Shown piece by piece: positions 1-5,169 of a stretch of 8,109 nucleotides of DNA. Source of the DNA: Candidatus Heimdallarchaeota archaeon (GTDB lineage: Archaea; Asgardarchaeota; Heimdallarchaeia; Hodarchaeales; LC-3); the NCBI GenBank assembly GCA_027364495.1, contig DAHXPE010000355.1:1-8109 (forward strand), read 5' to 3'. Each line of letters opens with the position of its first letter. The stretch's first letter is position 1. The position numbers were made by a program, and so were the translations under genes. The notes under the pieces are model-generated. The model had not been told where the DNA came from and ran no database searches. It worked only from the letters and a program-made list of their open reading frames with translations.

Positions 1-67
1 GAATCATTGTTTGCTGGTCATATGGAACCAATAATTTCGGATGCTAAAAGATCCATTCAAAAATCTT
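1..67 (+). repeat. Inverted repeat, left copy: displaced MBL fragment at the window edge
   Basis: These 67 bases are identical to the reverse complement of 1181-1247, without a mismatch. In frame they encode the tail of the MBL protein, from the FAGHMEP metal-ligand motif to the SIQKS segment, but on the plus strand. Similarity stops abruptly at base 67/68, where a LarA-like reading frame takes over. The copy may continue to the left of the window. An exact match with no divergence, at the very edge, fits an inverted (foldback) assembly or amplification chimera better than an old duplication, but a recent inversion cannot be excluded. Confidence 0.9.
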
Positions 68-545
68 CCAAGTACCCACCAAACATGAATATGAAATGGT
101 TATTGCCGTTGCATATCCACCATTGGATCAGGACCTTTATCAAGCTCATAAAGCACTTGAGAACTCTAAACAGATCATTAAAAAAACTGGTTCAAAAAAT
201 AGGAGTATTTTTATATTGGTTTCTGGTTGCAAGAATGGTATTGGGCCGGATCAATTTTTAGTTCCATTTAAAACCTATGCCAACTTGTCATTTAATGAAA
301 CTATGAACAAAATAGCAAATAACTACAAATTAGGATTCCATAAGGCTGGAAAAATTTTAGAAGCTGAACAATATACTGAATTGTTGCTCTACTCAAAGTT
401 AGCTAAAGAAAAAGCAGCTGAAGCACACTTTGTGTCAATTACTGGTAATTTAGATGAATTTATCAATCAGAAAATAAAAGAAACAGGAATAACAAAAATT
501 GCTTTAGTATTTGATGCTTGTGTTACTGTACCAATATTGAATTAA
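66..545 (+). CDS. larA: LarA-like nickel-dependent lactate racemase, C-terminal part only (5'-truncated)
   Basis: The frame reads FQVPTKHEYEMVIAVAYPPLDQDLYQAHKAL, then an ILVSGCKNGIG segment, an LGFHKAG segment and a C-terminal end typical of LarA (family ~420 residues). The YQAxK motif matches the substrate-binding Tyr/Gln/Lys cluster of the LarA C-terminal domain. About 160 residues are present. The N-terminal domain, which in the family carries the proton-shuttle histidines and nickel ligand, is missing. A stop codon at 45-47 closes the frame upstream, and LarA similarity starts right at the repeat junction, so the ATG at 96 is not a true start. In the family, LarA interconverts D- and L-lactate or related 2-hydroxy acids using a nickel-pincer cofactor. 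The 3' end overlaps the convergent 523-1155 gene by 23 bp. As it stands, the fragment cannot be a functional racemase. The family call is fairly sure; the substrate is not. Confidence 0.7.
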   Translation, partial: FQVPTKHEYEMVIAVAYPPLDQDLYQAHKALENSKQIIKKTGSKNRSIFILVSGCKNGIGPDQFLVPFKTYANLSFNETMNKIANNYKLGFHKAGKILEAEQYTELLLYSKLAKEKAAEAHFVSITGNLDEFINQKIKETGITKIALVFDACVTVPILN

Positions 546-1155
546 CAGTTTTTTTCTCTAAATCAATGATGGTAACTGTTTCATCTTTTATAGTATCTAC
601 GGAAACTAAAAAGGAATTCGCTTCAACATTTTTTGAATTGCTTGAAAGAAGTGTACAATAGACATTTGGGAAATTAATTCTTTTGTCTCCAATGTAAAGC
701 AAAATACTTCTATCAGGTGCTACTTTTGAATATTCCTCTATATTTTTCATGAGTTCTTCTGGATTACTTTCTGTTCCTTCAGTCACACTGAAAATGAACC
801 AAGAATCAATAATAGTACCCTTATTATGTATATACCGTATCCACACTGCTTCCTGTCCTTGGACCTGTCGTATTAATGAAGGTGCTTTAAGATCCTCCAT
901 ATCGGGAATTACAAGAACAGGAATCAACAACCAATTCAGTTCCAAAATATTGATATTTGAAGATTCTTGCTTTTTGTTTTTTCTTATTGAAGCTTTATTA
1001 GATGAATTATCTTCACTCATAATCCTGGGAAATAATCCACCCATTAATATAACTATATCAATGTTTTCAGATTGAATTATAGATTGTAATTTCTCTACCG
1101 GGGATTTTAATAAATAAATATCAGAAAAAGTTAAAATTTTCATAATGAAATCCAT
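523..1155 (-). CDS. Calcineurin-like phosphoesterase-fold protein, catalytically degenerate
   Basis: The 210-residue product (from ATG 1155) begins with a beta-strand plus MKILTFSDIYLLKSP, resembling the opening of metallophosphoesterases (usual DxH motif). Further similarities of layout are a VILMGGLF strand (usual GDxxD), PVLVIPDMEDL near 79-89 (usual GN-H-D) and an ILLYIGD strand near 151-157 (usual ILLTHxPP). In each motif the expected metal ligands are replaced: Tyr for His at 14, no Asp after the second Gly, PDMED for GNHD, and no His in the ILLY strand. It is therefore probably a non-catalytic relative, or a divergent family I cannot name. The start overlaps the MBL stop (TGATG), so translation is probably coupled. 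A GTG one codon earlier and an ATG at 1143, nearer the domain edge, are alternative starts. Confidence 0.5.
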   Translation of the reverse strand: MDFIMKILTFSDIYLLKSPVEKLQSIIQSENIDIVILMGGLFPRIMSEDNSSNKASIRKNKKQESSNINILELNWLLIPVLVIPDMEDLKAPSLIRQVQGQEAVWIRYIHNKGTIIDSWFIFSVTEGTESNPEELMKNIEEYSKVAPDRSILLYIGDKRINFPNVYCTLLSSNSKNVEANSFLVSVDTIKDETVTIIDLEKKTVNSILVQ

Positions 1156-1952
1156 CACAACATTGATTTTGCATTTTGGTAAGATTTTTGAATGGATCTT
1201 TTAGCATCCGAAATTATTGGTTCCATATGACCAGCAAACAATGATTCGATTTCCAAAGAAGCAAGGTATTCTAAACTTGAAAGCATTTTCTCTGGATTAG
1301 AACCTGGAAAATCGACTCGTCCAAAACTTCCTTCCGGAAAAACACAGTCGCCAGAGAAAAGAATTTTTTTATCAGATTCATATAAACACATGGATCCTTC
1401 TGTATGTCCCGGAGTATGAATGACTTCGAACACATACTTATCTATGGTTATACTGTCTCCAGTGGTCAAGCCTTTAGTAATAGTAATAGGGTCTAAAGTA
1501 AGTTTGTTTATTGGATTAATATAAAGCGATTCAGCCGATTCTAAATGTTTTTTTTCATCTTCGTGGCAATAAATCGTGATTCCTTCTCTTTGGTCAGAAG
1601 AAAGGCTTGCAACTCCACCTGAATGATCCAAATGAGCATGAGTAAGAACTATTTGGTTAACCTTATGAGTTTTTATACAGGATAGGAGTTCTTCTTTTGG
1701 ATTATTTACGGTATAACCCCAAGATGCATCAAATTTTCCTAAACCACTATCAACCAGTAACGACTCGCCTTGTGTTGAAGTTATAAGATAACCATTGCAG
1801 TTATAACCATAACCAAATAATAAGAAAATATTGCTCAAAATCTTTTGCAATAAAAGGACCTTGCAGTTTATTTTGGTATCACATGAGGTTCTTGGTCTGA
1901 TACCAAACAAGTATTCGTTTGAATGAACCAAGATTTTTATTTTTAAAATCAT
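1155..1952 (-). CDS. Metallo-beta-lactamase-fold hydrolase, glyoxalase-II-like
   Basis: The 265-residue protein has a complete MBL metal site: HAHLDH (His105, His107, Asp109, His110), His183 in the TPGHT motif, Asp202 in SGDCVF, and His242 in AGHMEP. Two divalent metals are expected. The GRVDFPG segment and overall length fit the hydroxyacylglutathione hydrolase-like branch, which hydrolyses thioesters, but the substrate cannot be read from sequence. The first ~45 residues precede the domain core (which begins about FGYGYNCNGYLI) and contain no other Met, so the ATG at 1952 is the only ATG start. It is the first gene of a two-gene minus-strand unit with the phosphoesterase-like gene and is divergent from the THUMP gene, with only 27 bp between the two starts. 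No signal peptide is seen, so it is probably cytoplasmic. Bases 1181-1247 are duplicated at the window's left edge. Confidence 0.85.
   Translation of the reverse strand: MILKIKILVHSNEYLFGIRPRTSCDTKINCKVLLLQKILSNIFLLFGYGYNCNGYLITSTQGESLLVDSGLGKFDASWGYTVNNPKEELLSCIKTHKVNQIVLTHAHLDHSGGVASLSSDQREGITIYCHEDEKKHLESAESLYINPINKLTLDPITITKGLTTGDSITIDKYVFEVIHTPGHTEGSMCLYESDKKILFSGDCVFPEGSFGRVDFPGSNPEKMLSSLEYLASLEIESLFAGHMEPIISDAKRSIQKSYQNAKSML
1181..1247 (-). repeat. Inverted repeat, right copy inside the intact MBL gene
   Basis: This is the partner of bases 1-67 and lies within the 3' part of the MBL gene, where it encodes residues around the final metal-ligand His242 and the C-terminal helix. Because it sits in an intact reading frame, this copy is the original, and the copy at 1-67 is the displaced one. 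Confidence 0.9.
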
Positions 1953-1983
1953 ACTTTTTGTTCTTTAATTGACACATTTATGT
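1941..1983. promoter_or_regulatory. Compact divergent promoter region between the MBL and THUMP genes
   Basis: Only 27 bp separate the two divergent ATGs. A TATA-like TTTTAAAA at 1941-1948 lies 32-39 bases before the THUMP ATG, inside the first codons of MBL. An ATTTATGT (ACATAAAT on the minus strand) at 1976-1983 lies 24-31 bases before the MBL ATG, overlapping the THUMP start. These distances would give leaderless or nearly leaderless transcripts, with each promoter sitting in the other gene's first codons. The assignment rests on spacing and AT-rich motif only. Confidence 0.35.
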
Positions 1984-2552
1984 TTAGGTTCTTCTTGGTT
2001 TCAAGTCAAGTTCATTTAGAAAAAAATGCTTTATCAGAAGCAGCTGGAATACTTTCAAATTTTGCTGATATTGGATCTTTCAATGTAAAATTGTTGCCAG
2101 TAGGTGGTTTAGGATTATTGAAATCAGATAACCCCATTGAAATTTCTGAATCAATTAATGGTCTTATACAAGAATTACTTGTAACAGAAAAACTATATTA
2201 TTGCTATAAAATTATACCATTAGAATTTTTTGATCTTTTCTCAGAAGAAATGATAATGAGATGGGTTGATGAAAACAAATCACGAATTTTAGAATCTGAA
2301 TCTTGGAGAGTCGCTATTAATAAGCGTCATTCATCACTTAATACGCAAAATTTGATTAATCAAATTGCTAGCAGAATAAAAAACCCTGTAGATTTAAAAA
2401 ATCCGGCCAAAATTATTGAAATTGAAATTATTGGAAAGTTTCTAGGTTTGGCGATATTAAAACCATATCAGCTACTACAATTCACCAATAAGATTTCAAA
2501 GATAGATTTCGAAATTATTGAAGATGATTTATTAGATGACATTGCCGAATAA
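1980..2552 (+). CDS. THUMP-domain RNA-binding protein, Tan1/THUMPD1-like
   Basis: The 190-residue protein fits the archaeal Tan1-like group. An N-terminal part (about 1-65) starts MFRFFLVSSQ with a helix over LEKNALSEAAGILSN. It is followed by a THUMP domain at about 73-165, seen in the YYCYKIIPLEFF strand, the WRVAINKRH strand, the NLINQIASRI helix, the VDLKNPAKIIEIEIIG core and the LGLAILKP strand. THUMP domains bind the acceptor end of tRNA. In yeast, Tan1 is the adaptor for N4-acetylcytidine formation by the Kre33 acetyltransferase, which is not in this window. There is no methyltransferase or thiouridine-synthase domain, so this is a binding module rather than a full enzyme. The last 17 bp overlap the Cgi121 start, so the two are co-transcribed. 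It is likely cytoplasmic. Confidence 0.75.
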   Translation: MFRFFLVSSQVHLEKNALSEAAGILSNFADIGSFNVKLLPVGGLGLLKSDNPIEISESINGLIQELLVTEKLYYCYKIIPLEFFDLFSEEMIMRWVDENKSRILESESWRVAINKRHSSLNTQNLINQIASRIKNPVDLKNPAKIIEIEIIGKFLGLAILKPYQLLQFTNKISKIDFEIIEDDLLDDIAE

Positions 2553-3156
2553 AGAACAGCCGAATAAATTAAATCCAGATTTAATTCATTTTAGTGCTTT
2601 TGATATAGAATTAAATCAAAATTATAAACGATCGCAAATAATAGATTTATTACAAGAACTCAAAGCTTCTAATAAGCAAATCTTAGACCTTCAATCTTTT
2701 CAATTTAATTCACTATTAAGTCAGAGACAGTTACTTTCAGCAGTGTGGCATGCATGGAATGGATTTAAAAATCATTATTCTATATCAAACCTTCTTTCTA
2801 TAGAGTTTTTGCTTTATGTTTCTGGCCAAAGACAAATTTCTAAAGCGTTGGAATTTTTTGGATTAGAGCAACAAGTAGAGAAATTTTCACTTATTGTTTT
2901 CCACGAAAATATAATTAAAAAAGGAGATTTTATTTCTTTTTTTGTTCAAAACACCATGGTTAGAGATGTAAAAGATCTTACTCTTACCGATACACTTGAA
3001 AAACGTAATAAATTATCAAAAATATTTGGCTTTAAGTTAGAATATAAAGATGATCTTTTTTTAAGTAAAGAAAGTTTCATTAATTTAGAAAATTACATTT
3101 TAACATCAATAAGCAATTTAGTATTTGAAGCAAAATTAAGCAAAAAAGATGAATAA
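2536..3156 (+). CDS. cgi121: KEOPS complex subunit Cgi121 (TPRKB-like)
   Basis: The hallmark core lies at about 63-112: QRQLLSAVWHAWNGF, then SNLLSIEFLLYVSGQRQISK, then ALEFFGL. This is the LLSA...lEiLlylSGqrqI.kAi..fGi pattern of Cgi121/TPRKB. In KEOPS, which makes the t6A37 modification on ANN-decoding tRNAs, Cgi121 contacts Bud32 and binds the tRNA 3' CCA end. At 206 residues it is longer than typical archaeal Cgi121 (~150), with a polar N-terminal extension (about 1-20) and a longer C-terminus. The ATG overlaps the THUMP gene by 17 bp in another frame; there is no clear Shine-Dalgarno, so reinitiation is likely. Kae1, Bud32 and Pcc1 are not visible in this window. Confidence 0.8.
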   Translation: MTLPNKEQPNKLNPDLIHFSAFDIELNQNYKRSQIIDLLQELKASNKQILDLQSFQFNSLLSQRQLLSAVWHAWNGFKNHYSISNLLSIEFLLYVSGQRQISKALEFFGLEQQVEKFSLIVFHENIIKKGDFISFFVQNTMVRDVKDLTLTDTLEKRNKLSKIFGFKLEYKDDLFLSKESFINLENYILTSISNLVFEAKLSKKDE

Positions 3157-3200
3157 TAATTAAAACGAATAGGTAAAATTAATTTTTGATGAGTTATTAA

Positions 3201-3222
3201 TATAAACCTAAACTTATAATAT
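3201..3222 (+). promoter_or_regulatory. Candidate TATA region for the GTPase pair
   Basis: The 122-bp gap after cgi121 holds a T5 run near 3182-3186 that could end the upstream transcript, then TATAAA at 3201-3206 and TTATAATAT at 3214-3222. Either could place transcription start at about 3230-3247, giving a leader of ~30-50 nt before the GTPase ATG at 3279, with a weak AGAAGG-type ribosome site at 3266-3271. This is spacing-based inference. Confidence 0.3.
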
Positions 3223-3278
3223 CTCAATTAACTCCTAGTTGGTAAGATTTTCTTGAAACACTATTAGAAGGTTGCTTA

Positions 3279-3881
3279 ATGAAGAATTTAAAAAACGTTT
3301 TATTTGGAAAGGAGTTTCAAACACAAATATCATTTGTAGGACTCTTTAATGCAGGAAAAACCACTTTAGTTAAACAATTTAAACAAATGAGTGGTAGTGA
3401 CGAAGTTATTGAAAGCGCTTATCATCCTACTATGGGTTTAAGTATGGAAATTTTCAAACTAGGAGAGCTTGAAGTAGTTGCTGCTGATCTTGGGGGTCAA
3501 CAATCCTTTCAAGAATCATTTTGGAAACCTTTTGTATCAAAATCAGCCTCTGTGGTTTTCGTTTTTGATTCAGCTGATCTTAATCGTGTTAATGAAGCCG
3601 GTGTTGCTTTAAAAAAGGTTCTAAAGTGGATACCCAATAATTGTTCTTTTTTGTTTTTAGCAAATAAAATGGATTTAGCAAACGCTTTGAAATTAGAAGA
3701 AATCATTGAGCGGTTAAAATTAAAAGATCAAATAAAAGAACGTCCACATTCTTTTGGTGTGTATCAAATTTCGGCTTTGAAAGGAACTAATTTACAAGAA
3801 CCAATTAATTGGTTAATAGACCAGATAGAAAAAATCAACAAACAAAAAGCAAAAGAACCCACCCAGGAGGATTCAGAATGA
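3279..3881 (+). CDS. Arf/Sar1-family small GTPase, first of a tandem pair
   Basis: The 200-residue protein carries all G motifs: P-loop GLFNAGKTT at 21-29, G2 Thr51 (HPTMG), G3 DLGGQ at 70-74, G4 NKMD at 129-132 and G5 SAL at 165-167. The AGKTT P-loop and DxGGQ place it in the Arf/Sar1/SRbeta group rather than Ras/Rab. Two departures from the Arf consensus stand out: Phe23 for the usual Asp of GLDNAGKTT, and Ala for the Trp before DxGGQ. The catalytic-type Gln74 is kept, so GTP hydrolysis is plausible. There is no Gly2 for myristoylation and no C-terminal Cys for lipidation. The tail (about 182-200) is charged and probably disordered. It overlaps the second GTPase by 4 bp (ATGA). Role: a GTP-dependent molecular switch, partner unknown. 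Confidence 0.9.
   Translation: MKNLKNVLFGKEFQTQISFVGLFNAGKTTLVKQFKQMSGSDEVIESAYHPTMGLSMEIFKLGELEVVAADLGGQQSFQESFWKPFVSKSASVVFVFDSADLNRVNEAGVALKKVLKWIPNNCSFLFLANKMDLANALKLEEIIERLKLKDQIKERPHSFGVYQISALKGTNLQEPINWLIDQIEKINKQKAKEPTQEDSE
3865..3870 (+). promoter_or_regulatory. Strong Shine-Dalgarno inside the first GTPase gene, fixing the second gene's start
   Basis: AGGAGG ends 7 nt before the ATG at 3878. It is the best ribosome-binding site in the window and lies in the last codons of the upstream gene. It rules out the upstream in-frame ATG at 3809, which would overlap the first GTPase by 73 bp. With the ATGA overlap it argues for co-translation of the two GTPases. Confidence 0.85.
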
Positions 3882-4435
3882 GTTTTCTAAAACGTTTAAA
3901 GACTTTTATGGGAAAGAAATCTAAGCAAACGGTTAAAGTGTCTTGGATTGGCTTAGATTATGCTGGTAAATCAACGATTATTAAAAGAGTGACACAAGGT
4001 TTATTTTCTGATGATACAAAAAGGACTTTAGGTCTAAATGTTGATGAATTTGAATCAGAAGGAATTAAATTTGTTTGTTGGGATATTGGCGGACAAACCG
4101 TTTTCCGAGATAGTTTATGGGAAAGTTATATTTCTGGTTCATCTGGAATAATTTTTGTTGTAGATTCATCAACTCCTGATCGATTCCCTGAAGCACAGAA
4201 AGAACTTTGGAAATATGTCATTGATAATCAACAAGTTGGTGATATACCCATTCTAATTTTAGCAAATAAACAAGATCTACCCGAAGCTAGATCCGCTGGA
4301 GAAGTAGCTAGAGCGTTAGATTTACATAAACTGACTAAGCATTCTTATGCAATAGTTCCAACATCAGCAGCTAGTGGATTTAATCTTGAGGATGCATTAG
4401 AGTGGTTACGTCAAAGGATCACTGAACAGATTTAG
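3878..4435 (+). CDS. Arf-family small GTPase, second of the tandem pair
   Basis: The 185-residue protein is closer to the Arf consensus than its neighbour: P-loop GLDYAGKST at 25-33, switch-I Thr50 in RTLG, WDIGGQ at 68-73, NKQD at 130-133 and TSA at 162-164. Length and motif spacing match Arf/Arl proteins. The first ~18 residues (MSFLKRLKTFMGKKSK) can form a basic amphipathic helix like the Arf/Sar1 N-terminal membrane helix, but position 2 is Ser, so N-myristoylation is not expected. The ATG at 3878 is set by the AGGAGG at 3865-3870 and overlaps the upstream stop in an ATGA. The coupling suggests the two GTPases are made in fixed ratio and act together, perhaps as a heterodimer or a cascade. 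That is inference. Confidence 0.92.
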   Translation: MSFLKRLKTFMGKKSKQTVKVSWIGLDYAGKSTIIKRVTQGLFSDDTKRTLGLNVDEFESEGIKFVCWDIGGQTVFRDSLWESYISGSSGIIFVVDSSTPDRFPEAQKELWKYVIDNQQVGDIPILILANKQDLPEARSAGEVARALDLHKLTKHSYAIVPTSAASGFNLEDALEWLRQRITEQI

Positions 4436-4477
4436 AAGAATTGTTACCAAAGTCAGATTTTTCAACATTTTCTGTTC

Positions 4478-4487
4478 TTTTATAAAA
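4478..4487 (+). promoter_or_regulatory. Candidate TATA box for the GNAT gene
   Basis: TTTTATAAAA is a symmetric archaeal TATA-type sequence. Start of transcription would fall near 4510, giving a leader of about 60 nt. The leader would begin almost exactly at the hairpin of 4514-4535. The TATA box lies in the loop of a 7-bp inverted repeat (4470-4476 with 4504-4510). Confidence 0.4.
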
Positions 4488-4513
4488 TTAAAAAGAATTT
4501 TTAAACAGAACAA

Positions 4514-4535
4514 TTTTATTCTAAATAGAATAAAA
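4514..4535 (+). repeat. Perfect 9-bp hairpin in the GNAT leader
   Basis: TTTTATTCT (4514-4522) and AGAATAAAA (4527-4535) are exact reverse complements around the 4-base loop AAAT. No T-run follows on the plus strand, so it does not look like a plus-strand terminator. A second small inverted repeat (ATTGT 4546-4550, ACAAT 4554-4558) follows just before the start codon. Together these could be an operator or a structured 5' leader; no known riboswitch is recognised. Confidence 0.6.
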
Positions 4536-4570
4536 AAACAAGTGAATTGTCTCACAATGAGTAATTAAAA

Positions 4571-5071
4571 TTGACAGCACCAATTTTTACTTTGGATTCT
4601 TATACGATAAGACAGTTTTCACCATCTTCGGATCTCCAAAATGTTACTAGAATTAATAGAAACACCTTACCAGAAAATTATCCAGATAGTTTCTTTTTAC
4701 TAGTTTATTCTTCATTCCCGAGTGGTTTTTTAGTTTGCGAGGATGAAAAAAAGGAAATTGTAGCTTATACGATGAATAGGATTGAAACTGGTCTTTCTAA
4801 TTTTTCAAGACTAAAACGAGTAAAAAAAGGACATGTCATAAGCATTGCTGTTATGGCCCATGCAAGACGAAATAATATAGGTAAAAAGCTAATGGAATTA
4901 GCTCTCGATGAAATGAGAAAACAAGATGCATCAGAAGTTTTTCTTGAAGTCCGCTGTTCAAATGATCCAGCTATTACAATGTATGAGAGATTAAATTTTG
5001 AGAAAATTAAAATTTTAAAAAAATATTATTCTGATGGAGAATCAGCTTATTTAATGGCTCGACGGCTATAA
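4571..5071 (+). CDS. GNAT N-acetyltransferase, archaeal RimI/NAT (Ard1/NAA-like)
   Basis: The 166-residue protein has the GNAT core: the VISIAVMAHARRNNIGKKL acetyl-CoA region at 89-107, LEVRCSNDPAITMYERLNF at 125-143 and a KKYYSDGESAYLM end at 150-162. LEVRxSN..Ai..YexxxF and YYxDGExAylM are diagnostic of RimI/NAA10/NAA50-type enzymes, which acetylate protein N-termini. Two consensus glycines are replaced: RRNNIG for the usual RRxGIG, and RLNF for KLGF. Binding may be altered, or these are tolerated variants. A stop at 4562-4564 lies just upstream in frame and no in-frame ATG occurs near the start (first internal Met is residue 68), so the start is the TTG at 4571. Related enzymes act on ribosomal or general proteins in the cytoplasm; the target here is unknown. 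It follows the GTPases with its own candidate promoter. Confidence 0.85.
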   Translation: MTAPIFTLDSYTIRQFSPSSDLQNVTRINRNTLPENYPDSFFLLVYSSFPSGFLVCEDEKKEIVAYTMNRIETGLSNFSRLKRVKKGHVISIAVMAHARRNNIGKKLMELALDEMRKQDASEVFLEVRCSNDPAITMYERLNFEKIKILKKYYSDGESAYLMARRL

Positions 5072-5130
5072 TTAAAATCATTTGTTTAATGTTATTAGTA
5101 TTAGTTAAATTTTTGAGCTAATTAAATATC

Positions 5131-5140
5131 AATTATAATT
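5131..5140 (+). promoter_or_regulatory. Candidate TATA box for the membrane-protein gene
   Basis: The symmetric AATTATAATT lies 30-39 bases before the ATG at 5170, a distance that fits a nearly leaderless archaeal transcript. This is one reason to prefer ATG 5170 over the TTG at 5143, which would lie upstream of the expected transcription start. Confidence 0.35.
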
Positions 5141-5169
5141 TATTGACGAGATATTATGAGTTAAATACT

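Noticed and set aside
7..261. 84-residue plus-strand frame starting in the inverted repeat
   Set aside because: Its first third is the displaced MBL tail and the rest is the wrong frame over larA; it is a chimera, not a gene.
749..1075. Plus-strand frame of 108 codons
   Set aside because: It is antisense to the phosphoesterase-like gene and has no protein-like features.
3809..3877. Upstream ATG extending the second GTPase by 23 residues
   Set aside because: The extension overlaps the first GTPase and the AGGAGG ribosome site points to ATG 3878.
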